A stretch of DNA of 32,795 nucleotides from an uncultured Pseudomonadota bacterium (GCA_903875455.1 CAIQWF010000087.1:1-32795), one strand, 5' to 3'. Shown: positions 23,805 to 32,524, numbered from the stretch's first letter. Notes: generated from the sequence alone by a model not told the origin. Translations and numbers: made by a program.

Positions 23805-23837
23805 AAACCTGACAGGTCTTTAAGACCTGTCAGGTTT
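23805..23837 (-). terminator. Perfect 16-bp-arm palindrome, likely terminator of hemA-prfA-prmC
   Basis: AAACCTGACAGGTCTT at 23805-23820 is exactly inverted at 23822-23837 around one T. In the minus direction the hairpin is followed by a short T run and lies 11 nt past the prmC stop. Its perfection and its sequence also fit a mobile palindromic repeat used as a terminator. Confidence 0.7.
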
Positions 23838-23847
23838 GGCGCGAAAA

Positions 23848-24690
23848 TTAAGGATGCCATTGTCCGACAGTGACTCTGGGATTGCCGCCCAAATCACTGT
23901 GGGTTTGAATATTGGCGTAATCGAACGACTCAAAAATCGCCTGCACTTGCGGTTGCTGGTTATAGCCGTGCTCAATCAGCAAAAAACCGCCTTCTTTCAA
24001 ATGTTTGCAGGCCGATTCTGCAATCACCGAAATGTCTTTCAAACCATTTTCATCCGCAACCAGGGCCGAATGGGGTTCAAAGCGCAAATCGCCTTGCTGT
24101 AAATGCGGGTCATTCGCGGCAATATAAGGGGGGTTGCTGATAACCAAGTCAAAATCAGTGTCGGCAATCTGTTCAAACCAGAAACTTTGCAGCAGACGCA
24201 GATTGCGGCAATGGTAATGATCGGCGTTTTGTTTGGCGATTTTCAGCGCGGCTTCACTGGAATCAGTGCCGATAATTTGCGCGTAAGGGCGTTCGGTTGC
24301 CAAGGTGACAGCAATTGCCCCTGAACCGGTGCCCAAATCAATCAGCTTGCAGGATTTGTCTTTGGGAATCAGCGGCAAAGCCAATTCAATCAGTAATTCG
24401 GTGTCAGGTCTGGGAATCAGCACATCAGGGCTGACTTTGAATTCCCGCGACCAGAATTCGCGCTGTCCGGTGATATACGCAATCGGTGTGCCTTGCTGCC
24501 GTTTTGTCAATAAGGTTTTATATTGCAGACGCTGTTGGGCGTGCAGCTGTTTTTTTGGCCAGGAGCGCAAATAGCTGCGGTTTTTTTCCAAAATCAGGCA
24601 GAGCAGGATTTCGGCATCCAGTTCTGGACTATCGGAGCTTTCTGCCAGAATCCGACTGGCCTCGGTGAGAGCTGATTGAATGTCTTGCAT
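23848..24690 (-). CDS. prmC: Peptide chain release factor glutamine methyltransferase
   Basis: PrmC (HemK) methylates the glutamine of the GGQ motif in release factors RF1 and RF2, using S-adenosylmethionine. The 280-residue product has the helical N-terminal domain, then QREFWSREFKVSPDVLIPRPDTELLIE, the SAM-binding LIDLGTGSGAIAVTLA and the catalytic NPPY (VISNPPYIA). It ends with GGFLLIEHGYNQ and the ENLGGNPRVT-like DLGGNPRVTVG. The ATG at 24690 lies 6 nt after the prfA stop, so the enzyme is made together with its substrate. Confidence 0.96.
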   Translation of the reverse strand: MQDIQSALTEASRILAESSDSPELDAEILLCLILEKNRSYLRSWPKKQLHAQQRLQYKTLLTKRQQGTPIAYITGQREFWSREFKVSPDVLIPRPDTELLIELALPLIPKDKSCKLIDLGTGSGAIAVTLATERPYAQIIGTDSSEAALKIAKQNADHYHCRNLRLLQSFWFEQIADTDFDLVISNPPYIAANDPHLQQGDLRFEPHSALVADENGLKDISVIAESACKHLKEGGFLLIEHGYNQQPQVQAIFESFDYANIQTHSDLGGNPRVTVGQWHP

Positions 24691-24696
24691 GGCGGA

Positions 24697-25782
24697 TTAC
24701 TCCTCGCCCAGTTGAGTGAGCAGTTCGGCTTGATGTTCGTGGATTAGCGGTTTAATCACATGTTCCAGACCGCCTTCCATAATTTCATCAAGTTTGTACA
24801 AAGTTAAATTAATGCGATGGTCAGTTAAACGGCCTTGCGGGTAATTGTAGGTGCGAATCCGCTCTGATCTGTCACCGCTGCCGACTTGCAATTTCCGGGT
24901 TTCAGCCTGCTCCGCGTGATGTTTTTCCTGTTCTGCCGCTAACAGGCGCGATTTTAACAGCGACATGGCGCGGGCGCGGTTTTTATGTTGCGAGCGTTCA
25001 TCCTGACATTCGACAACGACACCGGTTGGAATGTGAGTAATCCGAATCGCCGAATCGGTTTTGTTAATGTGCTGGCCACCGGCACCCGAAGAACGGTAAG
25101 TATCAACCCGTAAATCCGCCGGATTAATATCGTAATCATCCATCATTTCCACTTCCGGCATAATTGCTACCGTGCAGGCCGAAGTATGTACCCGCCCTTG
25201 AGATTCGGTTTCGGGAACACGTTGTACACGATGTGCGCCCGATTCAAACTTCAGTTGCGAATAGACATCTGTGCCGGAAATCAGCACCACGACTTCTTTA
25301 TAGCCGCCATGTTCGCCACGATTTTCGCTGACGATTTCTGCCCGCCAGCCCTGTTTTTCTGCATAACGCTGATACATGCGACATAAATCACCGGAAAAAA
25401 TCGCCGCTTCATCGCCACCGGTGCCGGCGCGAATCTCCAGATAAATGTTGCGATTGTCGTTAGGGTCTTTCGGCAGCAATAAGATCTGCAATTTATTTTG
25501 CAATTCTTCCCGTTGTTGTTCGGCTTCCTGCAATTCCTCTTTTGCGAGTTCCCGCAGTTCAGGATCACTGTCTTTGGCCATTTCTCTGGCGGTTTCGAGG
25601 GTTTCCTGATTATCCTGAAATTCTTTGTAACAGGCGACCAGCGGTTCAATTTGCGCGTATTCCTGCCCTAAACTACGAAATTTGTTTTGGTCATTCTGGG
25701 TTTCAGGTTGCGACATTAAGACTGCGATTTCTTCAAAGCGTTCACTCAATGTCTCTAGTTTGTGTTGGATAGATGCTTTCAT
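24697..25782 (-). CDS. prfA: Peptide chain release factor 1
   Basis: RF1 recognises UAA and UAG on the ribosome and triggers release of the peptide. The 361-residue product has the RF1 recognition tripeptide in the form P-E-T ([18 protein letters not shown]) and the GGQ motif in [24 protein letters not shown]. These, and [12 protein letters not shown] just before, identify RF1 rather than RF2. The start is the ATG at 25782 ([12 protein letters not shown]). Just upstream lies a duplicate of this start region that overlaps the hemA stop (see 25765-25842). The gene sits in the conserved hemA-prfA-prmC order. Confidence 0.97.
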   Translation of the reverse strand: MKASIQHKLETLSERFEEIAVLMSQPETQNDQNKFRSLGQEYAQIEPLVACYKEFQDNQETLETAREMAKDSDPELRELAKEELQEAEQQREELQNKLQILLLPKDPNDNRNIYLEIRAGTGGDEAAIFSGDLCRMYQRYAEKQGWRAEIVSENRGEHGGYKEVVVLISGTDVYSQLKFESGAHRVQRVPETESQGRVHTSACTVAIMPEVEMMDDYDINPADLRVDTYRSSGAGGQHINKTDSAIRITHIPTGVVVECQDERSQHKNRARAMSLLKSRLLAAEQEKHHAEQAETRKLQVGSGDRSERIRTYNYPQGRLTDHRINLTLYKLDEIMEGGLEHVIKPLIHEHQAELLTQLGEE

Positions 25783-25842
25783 TAAATCTTAAGTTAGCTA
25801 GTTGCTTTGGGTTTGGAGTTATATTGGATAGATGCTTTCATT
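25765..25842. repeat. 19-bp direct repeat spanning the hemA-prfA junction
   Basis: TTGGATAGATGCTTTCATT occurs at 25765-25783 (the start of prfA) and again at 25824-25842 (the end of hemA), 59 bp apart. Weaker similarity continues beyond the exact match (AGTT before TTGGAT in both copies), as expected for a local duplication that has partly decayed. Confidence 0.85.
25794..25841 (-). other. 15-codon decoy ORF copied from the prfA start
   Basis: An ATG at 25841 overlaps the hemA stop (ATGA) and opens MKASIQYNSKPKATS, then TAA. The first six residues equal those of prfA. It ends 11 nt before the true prfA ATG, so ribosomes leaving hemA could translate it and reinitiate at prfA. Whether it is translated is unknown. 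Confidence 0.45.
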
Positions 25843-27097
25843 GACTGTTTTGTAATTTAAAAAGTTCTCTGGCGGCTGCGATTAAGTCGTGCCGCTCGTT
25901 AATGCCTGCTTCCCGAATTTGAGTGCTGGGGGTGTGAATCAGTTTGTTGGTCAGCGTGTGTGCCAGCCGTTTTAACGCTTCTTCCGCCGAAATGCCGTTA
26001 TTCAGTTGTGATAAAGCTTTTTCCAGCATTTCATCGCGAACCAGTTCTGCTTGTTGGCGATAATCCTTAATGGTTTCCTGTGCGCCTTGGGAGCGGAGCC
26101 AGTCCAGAAAATGCTCGACCTGGGTATCAATAATTTCTTCGGCTTGTTCGGCTGCCTGACGGCGCGAATTCATATTCTGGTCGATGGTATTTTGCAAATC
26201 ATCAACCGTGTACAAATAAACGTCGGGCAGCTGTGCAACTTCCGGTTCAATGTCACGAGGTACCGCTAAATCCAGCATGAACACCGGCTTATGTTTGCGT
26301 TTTTTAATCGCGCTTTCCAGCATACCTTTACCCAGAATCGGCAGGGTACTGGCAGTGGAGGAGACGATAATATCGGCTTCGGCCAAATGTTTTGGCAGTT
26401 CTGATAAGGCAATGGCGTAGCCGTTAAACTGAGCTGCCAAAGTGTGGGCTTTATCGAAAGTGCGATTGGCGATGATGATTCGGCCAATTCCATGCTGATA
26501 AAGATGCCGGGCGGTTAGTTCAATGGTTTCACCGGCACCGATTAAAATCGCGGTTTGCTCGCTGAGTTTGTCAAAAATCTGCAAGGCCAGTTGCACGGCA
26601 GCAAAGGCCACTGAAACCGGGCTGGAGCCAATTGCCGTATCGGTACGGACTTTTTTGGCGGCGGTAAAGGTATGCTGAAATAATTTGCCTAAATATTTTC
26701 CTAAGGTTCCTGCCTCATAAGCCGCTTGATAGGCGGTTTTCATTTGTCCCAGAATTTGCGGCTCACCTAAAATCATTGAGTCCAAACCGCAAGCAACCCG
26801 AAACATGTGGCGAATCAGTTGGCTGTCAGTATAACTGTAAAGATACGGGGTAAAATCGGCAGGTTTGATTTTGCGGTTATCTGCAATCCAATCAATCAGA
26901 ACTTCCTGGTTGTTGGCTTCGGTTTCACAATAAAACTCAGTGCGATTGCAGGTTGATAAAATTGCGGCTTCGCTGATTTCTTTTCTTTGCCATAGTTGTT
27001 GCAAGGAGAGATTAAGGCAGTCGGCAGGGAATGCTAGCCGCTCACGAATGGAGACCGGGGCGGTATTGTAATTAATCCCTACGGCAATAAGTGTCAT
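25838..27097 (-). CDS. hemA: Glutamyl-tRNA reductase
   Basis: HemA reduces glutamyl-tRNA to glutamate-1-semialdehyde with NADPH, the first step of C5-pathway tetrapyrrole (haem, cobalamin) synthesis. The 419-residue product has catalytic Cys50 in ILSTCNRTEFYC, the active-site segment HMFRVACGLDSMILGEPQILGQ, the NADPH-binding region (AILIGAGETIELTARHL, IIIANRT) and a C-terminal dimerisation helix. Length and motifs are complete. It heads the hemA-prfA-prmC operon and is divergent from the TPR lipoprotein gene. A predicted promoter with an extended -10 lies about 40 nt upstream. Confidence 0.97.
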   Translation of the reverse strand: MTLIAVGINYNTAPVSIRERLAFPADCLNLSLQQLWQRKEISEAAILSTCNRTEFYCETEANNQEVLIDWIADNRKIKPADFTPYLYSYTDSQLIRHMFRVACGLDSMILGEPQILGQMKTAYQAAYEAGTLGKYLGKLFQHTFTAAKKVRTDTAIGSSPVSVAFAAVQLALQIFDKLSEQTAILIGAGETIELTARHLYQHGIGRIIIANRTFDKAHTLAAQFNGYAIALSELPKHLAEADIIVSSTASTLPILGKGMLESAIKKRKHKPVFMLDLAVPRDIEPEVAQLPDVYLYTVDDLQNTIDQNMNSRRQAAEQAEEIIDTQVEHFLDWLRSQGAQETIKDYRQQAELVRDEMLEKALSQLNNGISAEEALKRLAHTLTNKLIHTPSTQIREAGINERHDLIAAARELFKLQNSQ

Positions 27098-27142
27098 GGT
27101 TTTTGCGTTAAAAACTGGCTTTAAAAAGTAAATATTTTAAGG

Positions 27143-27151
27143 AATATACCA
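27143..27151 (-). promoter_or_regulatory. Predicted extended -10 promoter of hemA
   Basis: On the minus strand this reads TGGTATATT, an extended -10 with a weak -35 region further upstream. Transcription would start near 27137, about 40 nt before the hemA ATG. Confidence 0.4.
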
Positions 27152-27200
27152 TTTTTAGCCAAATTGAATCAGTTAAGCTCTCTGAATTAATGCTTTTTTC

Positions 27201-27209
27201 TGCTAATCT
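27201..27209 (+). promoter_or_regulatory. Predicted extended -10 promoter of the TPR-lolB-ispE operon
   Basis: TGCTAATCT is an extended -10 element. The -35 region (around 27181) is poor. Transcription would begin near 27216, about 30 nt before the GTG start at 27245. Confidence 0.4.
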
Positions 27210-27244
27210 ATAGCCAGATTTTAACAAAGACTGAAGGATTTGTT

Positions 27245-28726
27245 GTGTTGGATTTGAAATTAATAACAGCGGCGACCGCGTTGGTTTTGTTGTCAGCTTG
27301 TCAAAATATGCCTGATAAAGGAGAGACGGTTACATCAACTCCTGTGGCTGCCAGCGTTGAAAAAGAAGCGCCGGTAAAAAAAGAGCCGGTCACTGCAATT
27401 GGCAGCGATGTGCTTTATTTGCTGCTAACTGGCGAAACTGCATTGCAGCGCCGTAAATATGATGTCGCTTTGGAGGCTTATCTGGAGGCGGCCAAGCGCG
27501 TTAAAGACCCTCGCATTGCCGAAAAAGCAGCACAAATTGGTCGCTATATAGATAATTTGCCTAAAACAGAAAAAGCGGTCTCGGTCTGGCTAGAGAAAGA
27601 CGAGAAAAATATGACTGCTCGGCAAATGGCTTTGGCTACCGCATTAAACCGCAAAAATCAGGCATCGTTAGTCAAGCATCTAAACGCGATTTTGAAAAAT
27701 GATCCGGCTAATTTTGAATCGATGCTGCTGGAGATAGAGCGCTCTCTTAAAACCAAGGAAGAGCAGGCGTTTGTTGCCCAGACTTTAGAGGTGTTGGCCA
27801 AGCAACATCCTAAACAGGCGATGATTTTTTTAACTCAGTCGTTGATGGCAGTGCGGCAAAATAATATGGAGCTGGCGCGGCAGAAGATAAGGCAGACTTT
27901 GGTGCTGCAACCCCAATGGGAGAAGGCGCAGAATTTTGAGGCAGAATTGCTGCTTTATTCCGGCAAACTAGCGTTTAAGAAAAAACAGTTTGCGGAGGCG
28001 GTTGCCTGGTTCGATAAGGTCAGGACCCAAGAATATGCTTTTGAAGCGGGGACTGCGGCAATTTCAGTGCTGATTGAGCAGAAAAAATTTGCCGATGCGA
28101 CAGCCCGATTGGACAGGCTGTTAGCGAAAGAGCAGGATTCTAAACAAAAGTTAGAGCTTTTGATAATGCAGGCAGAGCTCTATAGCATTCAAAAAAAATA
28201 TCCGCAGGCGATTGATGTGCTGACTCGCACCTTGCAGGATAATCCTGATAATCGTGAGCTGCTATATGCCAGATCCTTAACAGCTGAAAAAATGGGAAAT
28301 ATTGCAGCAATGGAGGCGGATTTGCAGAAAATTTTAGCCCAGGATCCGAATGATGTTACGGCATTAAACGCGCTGGGCTATTCTCTGGCGGATCATACTA
28401 CTCGGTATGAAGAGGCGGAAAAATATTTGCAAAAGGCGCTTAAGTTAAAGCCTGATGATGCGATGATTGTTGATAGTTACGGCTGGCTACAGTTTAAAAA
28501 AGGCAATTTGGCAGATGCTTTGAAATATTTGCAAACAGCACATAAAAAAATGCCTGAAAATGAAATTACTGCACATTTGGCAGAAACTTTGTGGGCATTG
28601 GGTAAAAAACAGGAGGCAAAACTGTTGATTATGGAGGCATTGAAAAAAACACCAACCGATGAGTTTTTGCTGGAGTTTCAACAACGGGTTTTAAAACCAC
28701 AACAGCCTGAGGAGCAATCACAATGA
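27245..28726 (+). CDS. TPR-repeat outer-membrane lipoprotein (upstream of lolB)
   Basis: The 493-residue product starts with GTG at 27245, placed 7 nt after an AAGGA ribosome-binding site. The signal sequence ends in the lipobox LLSACQ (Cys19); Gln at +2 suggests outer-membrane sorting. The rest is a chain of tetratricopeptide repeats, with clear units near the end such as NALGYSLADHTTRYEEAEKY and DSYGWLQFKKGNLADALKY. A homologous TPR gene stands in the same place in Pseudomonas, between hemA and lolB. Its exact role is not settled; TPR proteins are protein-interaction scaffolds. The stop overlaps the lolB start (ATGA). Confidence 0.85.
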   Translation: MLDLKLITAATALVLLSACQNMPDKGETVTSTPVAASVEKEAPVKKEPVTAIGSDVLYLLLTGETALQRRKYDVALEAYLEAAKRVKDPRIAEKAAQIGRYIDNLPKTEKAVSVWLEKDEKNMTARQMALATALNRKNQASLVKHLNAILKNDPANFESMLLEIERSLKTKEEQAFVAQTLEVLAKQHPKQAMIFLTQSLMAVRQNNMELARQKIRQTLVLQPQWEKAQNFEAELLLYSGKLAFKKKQFAEAVAWFDKVRTQEYAFEAGTAAISVLIEQKKFADATARLDRLLAKEQDSKQKLELLIMQAELYSIQKKYPQAIDVLTRTLQDNPDNRELLYARSLTAEKMGNIAAMEADLQKILAQDPNDVTALNALGYSLADHTTRYEEAEKYLQKALKLKPDDAMIVDSYGWLQFKKGNLADALKYLQTAHKKMPENEITAHLAETLWALGKKQEAKLLIMEALKKTPTDEFLLEFQQRVLKPQQPEEQSQ

Positions 28727-29292
28727 AACGGATACAGTTTTTTGTATTGCTGCTGGCAATCGGCCTGTTAAGTGCGTGTAGCACTGTGCCCGTGAGGACA
28801 GATGAGCATTACAAGGTATCAGAGAGAACCCATCTTTACTTGTTGAAAAAGTGGGCTTTTGATGGGCGGCTTTCATTGTCGGATGGCAGGGAATCCTGGT
28901 CTGCAAACATTATGTGGACCCATACTGAAGGTAAGGATGAAATTAAATTGTCCGGTCCTTTGGGGCAAGGGGCTGCTGTGATTACTTTAACTGACAAATC
29001 AGTGACTATAAACAGAGGCGATGAAAAGCCGAAGCAGTCAACACAGGTGGATGAGTTTATTCAACAACAATTGGGTGTATTTGTTCCGGTACGGGCTTTA
29101 CGTTTCTGGGTATTGGGGCTTATTAATCCTGCCAGCCCATATCTTGAAAAAGGCGACGGTTTTAGACAATCGAACTGGAATGTGCATTATTTGCAAATGC
29201 AGAATTTAGGCAATGAATGGTTGCCGCGTAAAATTGGCGTTGAACAGGGTAATGCCAAGTTAAAATTATTTATTGATCAATGGACATTGTAA
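28723..29292 (+). CDS. lolB: Outer-membrane lipoprotein receptor LolB
   Basis: LolB takes lipoproteins from the periplasmic carrier LolA and inserts them in the outer membrane. The 189-residue product has a lipobox LLSACS (Cys19) and the LolB fold signs: WAFDGRLSLSDGRESWSANIMW near the start, DEIKLSGPLGQGAAVITLT, and later VPVRALRFWVLGLINPASPY with the conserved W-x-LG. Length and position between the TPR gene and ispE fit the gammaproteobacterial norm. It overlaps the gene before it by 4 nt and the ispE start by 1 nt (TAATG). Confidence 0.93.
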   Translation: MKRIQFFVLLLAIGLLSACSTVPVRTDEHYKVSERTHLYLLKKWAFDGRLSLSDGRESWSANIMWTHTEGKDEIKLSGPLGQGAAVITLTDKSVTINRGDEKPKQSTQVDEFIQQQLGVFVPVRALRFWVLGLINPASPYLEKGDGFRQSNWNVHYLQMQNLGNEWLPRKIGVEQGNAKLKLFIDQWTL

Positions 29293-30161
29293 TGACCGAA
29301 AAACGGAATCTGTTATCAGCATGGCAACAAAAATGGCCGGCTCCTGCAAAGTTAAATTTAATGCTACGGATCGTCGGGCGCAGAGAAGATGGATATCATT
29401 TGCTGCAAACAGTTTTTCAGTTTATTGATTTGTGTGATTGGCTGACTTTTCATCCTGATGACAGAGGCATGATTTGGCTGAAAAATCCGATTCCAGGTGT
29501 GCCAGAAGCGACCGATTTAACGGTCCGGGCGGCAAACCTGCTGAAAACAGAATCCGGCTGCAATCACGGCGTTTGTATTGAAGTTGAAAAAAACTTGCCA
29601 ATGGGTGGTGGTTTGGGTGGCGGTAGTTCTGATGCGGCTACAACTTTGCTGGTATTGAATAAACTGTGGAATCTTAATTTCTCCATTGAAAAGCTGATGC
29701 AACTTGGGCTGAAATTAGGTGCAGATGTGCCTGTTTTTGTCTATGGTTTTTCAGCCTGGGCAGAAGGAGTTGGTGAAAAGCTTGAAAAAATAGTTATTCC
29801 AGAACAATGGGTTGTGGTTATTAAGCCCGACTGTCATGTTGACACCAAAGAAATTTTTTCAACAAAAGAATTGACACGCGATAGCAAACCTATCAAAATG
29901 GCGGACTTTATCGCAGGACAGAATCAAAATGACTGTCTTGATGTAGTAAGTAAGTTATATCAATCTGTAGAAAATGCATTATTTGACTTGTCTGTTTTTT
30001 CACGAGCAAGGTTAACAGGTACAGGGGCATGTGTGTTTGGGCAGTTTGATTGTGAGGCAGAAGCCGTTAAGGCATATAATCACTTAAAAAGCAAGTGGAA
30101 AGTTTATATTGCGAAAGGAGTAAATAAATCGCCGCTGCTCACAGAACTTGAAAAATTCTAA
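29292..30161 (+). CDS. ispE: 4-diphosphocytidyl-2-C-methyl-D-erythritol kinase
   Basis: IspE phosphorylates CDP-methylerythritol in the non-mevalonate (MEP) route to isoprenoids. The 289-residue product has the opening [21 protein letters not shown], the GHMP-kinase ATP-binding loop [26 protein letters not shown] and the late motif [13 protein letters not shown] use the ATG at 29292, which overlaps the lolB stop (TAATG); another in-frame ATG lies four codons upstream at 29280. The gene precedes tRNA-Gln and prs, the classic gammaproteobacterial order. Confidence 0.95.
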   Translation: MTEKRNLLSAWQQKWPAPAKLNLMLRIVGRREDGYHLLQTVFQFIDLCDWLTFHPDDRGMIWLKNPIPGVPEATDLTVRAANLLKTESGCNHGVCIEVEKNLPMGGGLGGGSSDAATTLLVLNKLWNLNFSIEKLMQLGLKLGADVPVFVYGFSAWAEGVGEKLEKIVIPEQWVVVIKPDCHVDTKEIFSTKELTRDSKPIKMADFIAGQNQNDCLDVVSKLYQSVENALFDLSVFSRARLTGTGACVFGQFDCEAEAVKAYNHLKSKWKVYIAKGVNKSPLLTELEKF

Positions 30162-30179
30162 AAATTGTATCTCGATTAT

Positions 30180-30254
30180 TGGGTTGTCGCCAAGCGGTAA
30201 GGCACGGGGTTTTGATCCCCGCATACCAAGGTTCGAATCCTTGCAACCCAGCCA
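30180..30254 (+). tRNA. tRNA-Gln (anticodon TTG)
   Basis: Full cloverleaf: the acceptor stem TGGGTTG/CAACCCA pairs throughout, the anticodon stem CGGGG/CCCCG encloses loop TTTTGAT with anticodon TTG, and the T arm is CAAGG-TTCGAAT-CCTTG. The CCA end is encoded. It lies between ispE and prs, as in many gammaproteobacteria, and is probably processed from the operon transcript. Confidence 0.96.
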
Positions 30255-30292
30255 TTTTATCTCCGGTTTGTTTATCTTTTGGGAGTGCTCAA

Positions 30293-31246
30293 ATGAGTGA
30301 CGCCTCTGTAATGGTGTTTTCAGGTAATGCTAATCCAGAGTTGTCAGCAGGTATTGTAAGAAAGCTTAACATGCGCTTGGGAATGGCAACAGTTGGGCGA
30401 TTTAGTGATGGTGAACTTGCGATTGAAATCGAAGAAAACGTCAGAGGAAAAGATGTTTTTGTGATTCAGCCGACTTGCTCTCCTACAAATGAAAATTTAA
30501 TGGAATTATTAGTGATGATTGATGCTTTAAGAAGGGCATCAGCTTCACGAATCACTGCAGTTATGCCCTATTATGGCTATGCTCGTCAAGATAGACGGTC
30601 GAGGTCAGCGCGAGTGCCGATTACGGCAAAGCTTGTTGCAAACATGATAGGCAAGGCCGGTGCTGACAGGGTTTTAACTGTTGATTTACATGCTGATCAG
30701 ATTCAGGGTTTTTTTAATATTCCTGTAGATAATGTTTATGCCTCTCCTATTTTACTGGGTGATGTGTGGAGGCAAAAATATCAGGATTTAATTGTTGTTT
30801 CTCCTGATGTCGGTGGCGTGGTAAGAGCTAGAGCATTGGCTAAGCGTCTTGATGATGCTGATTTGGCAATTATTGATAAGCGCCGCCCTAAAGCTAACGT
30901 TTCTGAAATCATGCACATTATTGGCGATGTCAGTGGTCGCACTTGCGTGATGATTGATGATTTAGTTGATACGGCAGGGACCCTGTGTCACGCAGCTGCC
31001 GCTTTGAAGAAGCATGGTGCGGTGAAAGTAGTTGCTTATTGCACTCATGCAGTCTTGTCTGGCCGTGCAGTAGAAAATATAAAGAATTCGGTTTTGGATG
31101 AGCTAATTGTTACAGATACAATACCGCTTAGGCCGGAATTAGCTGAATTGGGGAAAATAAGGCAGTTAAGCGTTGCTGAGATGCTTGCTGAAACAATACG
31201 GCGAATAGCCGCCGGAGAGTCTGTAAGTTCCCTTTATGTTGATTAA
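30293..31246 (+). CDS. prs: Ribose-phosphate pyrophosphokinase (PRPP synthetase)
   Basis: Prs makes phosphoribosyl pyrophosphate from ribose-5-phosphate and ATP for purines, pyrimidines, histidine, tryptophan and NAD. The 317-residue product has [52 protein letters not shown], the metal-binding [11 protein letters not shown] and the PRPP loop [16 protein letters not shown]. The ATG at 30293 follows a GGGAG ribosome-binding site by about 8 nt. The frame is open back through the tRNA to 30179, which cannot be coding. Length matches the class I enzyme (about 315 residues). Confidence 0.97.
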   Translation: MSDASVMVFSGNANPELSAGIVRKLNMRLGMATVGRFSDGELAIEIEENVRGKDVFVIQPTCSPTNENLMELLVMIDALRRASASRITAVMPYYGYARQDRRSRSARVPITAKLVANMIGKAGADRVLTVDLHADQIQGFFNIPVDNVYASPILLGDVWRQKYQDLIVVSPDVGGVVRARALAKRLDDADLAIIDKRRPKANVSEIMHIIGDVSGRTCVMIDDLVDTAGTLCHAAAALKKHGAVKVVAYCTHAVLSGRAVENIKNSVLDELIVTDTIPLRPELAELGKIRQLSVAEMLAETIRRIAAGESVSSLYVD

Positions 31247-31267
31247 ATATTAAGTTTATTATGTGTG

Positions 31268-31283
31268 GTGCTTTTGAAAGCAC
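31268..31283 (+). promoter_or_regulatory. Leader hairpin ahead of rplY
   Basis: GTGCTTT and AAAGCAC are exactly inverted around TG, placed 18 nt before the rplY start and partly before its GGAG. There is no T-tract, so it is more likely a translational or processing element than a terminator. Confidence 0.4.
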
Positions 31284-31301
31284 TGGCTTTTGGAGAAGAT
31301 A

Positions 31302-31883
31302 ATGTCTGGTGTATTTGAATTTGTGGCAAAAAGCCGTGATAAAACAGGTACGAGTGCAGCTAAAGCTGTGCGTCGTCAAGGTGATGTACCTGCGGTAATA
31401 TACGGTGGCAATTTAGCTCCACAAATGCTGGTGTTAGAGCATAACGAAATTCTTAAGCATTTGGTGCATGAGGCTGTTTATTCTCATGTGCTGGATGTAA
31501 TCGTAGATGGAAAAGCTGAAAAAGCAGTTCTGAAAGGAGTTCAACGTCATCCTGCTAAATCAAGAGTTTTGCACATGGATTTTATGCGTGTGAATGAGTC
31601 AGACAAAATAAAAGTCAGAGTTCCTTTTCACTTTATTAATGAAGCGACTTCTGTTGGTGTTAAAAAAGGCGGAGTTGCAGCCCATGCCATGGTTGATGTT
31701 GAAGTAACTTGTTTGAGTTCTTTACTGCCTGAATTCATTGCAGTTGATTTGGCGAATGTTGATGTTGGCGAATCTGTGCATCTTTCTGATCTGGTGTTGC
31801 CGGCAGGTGTTGAGATTTTTGAATTGACTCATGGTGCAGATCATGATTTGCCAGTTGTCTCAATTATGGCTGGAAAAGTTTAA
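31302..31883 (+). CDS. rplY: 50S ribosomal protein bL25, long (CTC-type) form
   Basis: bL25 binds 5S rRNA in the central protuberance of the large subunit. The 193-residue product is the two-domain form: an N-terminal 5S-binding domain (SAAKAVRRQGDVPAVIYGG, HPAKSRVLHMDFMRV) and a C-terminal beta domain (VPFHFINEATSVGVKKGGV, VEVTCLSSLLPEFIAVDLANVDVGESVHLSDLVLP). This contrasts with the one-domain, 94-residue E. coli protein. GGAG precedes the ATG at 31302. pth follows after 6 nt. Confidence 0.95.
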   Translation: MSGVFEFVAKSRDKTGTSAAKAVRRQGDVPAVIYGGNLAPQMLVLEHNEILKHLVHEAVYSHVLDVIVDGKAEKAVLKGVQRHPAKSRVLHMDFMRVNESDKIKVRVPFHFINEATSVGVKKGGVAAHAMVDVEVTCLSSLLPEFIAVDLANVDVGESVHLSDLVLPAGVEIFELTHGADHDLPVVSIMAGKV

Positions 31884-31889
31884 ATACAG

Positions 31890-32453
31890 ATGATTAAGCT
31901 TATCGTTGGTCTGGGAAATCCTGGTCAGCAATATGAAAAAAACCGGCACAATGCCGGTTTTTTGTTTTTAGACCGGCTGGTTTCGGAATACGGAGGGATC
32001 TGGCTGAAAGACAGCAAGTTTCACGGTTTTGTCAGTACTATTGCAATTAACAGCGATAAAATTATTCTGTTAAAGCCTGGCACGTTTATGAATTTGAGCG
32101 GCCAAGCAGTAGGGGCGGTGATTCGCTATTATAAATTTCAGGCGGATGAGATTTTAGTGGTGCATGACGAGCTGGATTTTCCCGCCGGGGTGGTGAAGCT
32201 GAAAAAAGGCGGCGGTCATGCCGGGCATAACGGTTTGCGCGATATTATTGCTCATCTCGATTCAAAGGATTTTTATCGATTGAGAATTGGGATTGGCAGG
32301 CCGATAGCTGGAAAAGCAGTTGCCGATTATGTGTTGTCAAATCCAGCAAAGTCTGAGTCTGAGTTGATAGAGGCTGTGTTTGATTCAGGTCTAAAGTTTT
32401 TGCCCCGTATTGTTGCCGGTGAAATGACTGTTGTTATGAATGAAATAAATTAA
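31890..32453 (+). CDS. pth: Peptidyl-tRNA hydrolase
   Basis: Pth cleaves peptidyl-tRNA that drops off ribosomes and recycles the tRNA. The 187-residue product has IVGLGNPGQQYEKNRHNAGF with Asn10 and the catalytic His20, KPGTFMNLSGQAV, VVHDELDFPAGVVKLKKGGGHAGHNGLRDI with the catalytic Asp, and FYRLRIGIGRP. There is no evident ribosome-binding site, so translation may depend on coupling to rplY. A strong terminator-like hairpin lies within codons 16-25, which include the catalytic His. ychF, often next, is not in the window; tRNA genes follow. Confidence 0.96.
   Translation: MIKLIVGLGNPGQQYEKNRHNAGFLFLDRLVSEYGGIWLKDSKFHGFVSTIAINSDKIILLKPGTFMNLSGQAVGAVIRYYKFQADEILVVHDELDFPAGVVKLKKGGGHAGHNGLRDIIAHLDSKDFYRLRIGIGRPIAGKAVADYVLSNPAKSESELIEAVFDSGLKFLPRIVAGEMTVVMNEIN
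31937..31963 (+). terminator. Perfect 12-bp terminator-like hairpin inside pth
   Basis: AAAAAACCGGCA at 31937-31948 and TGCCGGTTTTTT at 31952-31963 are exactly inverted with a 3-nt loop, and more T follows (GTTTTTA). It has every feature of an intrinsic terminator and lies 54 nt past the rplY stop, yet it encodes the conserved KNRHNAGF of Pth. Confidence 0.75.
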
Positions 32454-32478
32454 ATAAGCAGCACTGCAAAAATACTTC

Positions 32479-32507
32479 TTGACGGGGATTTTTTTTGAAG
32501 TTACAAT
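32479..32507 (+). promoter_or_regulatory. Strong sigma-70 promoter for the tRNA operon
   Basis: TTGACG at 32479-32484 and TACAAT at 32502-32507 are exactly 17 nt apart. Transcription would start near 32514, about 11 nt before tRNA-Tyr. The spacer contains a T8 run. Confidence 0.75.
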
Positions 32508-32524
32508 GTGCAACTCAATGTTTC

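Noticed and set aside
30179-30292. Upstream extension of prs
   Set aside because: The open frame passes through tRNA-Gln; the ATG at 30293 has a good ribosome-binding site and the normal PRPP synthetase start.
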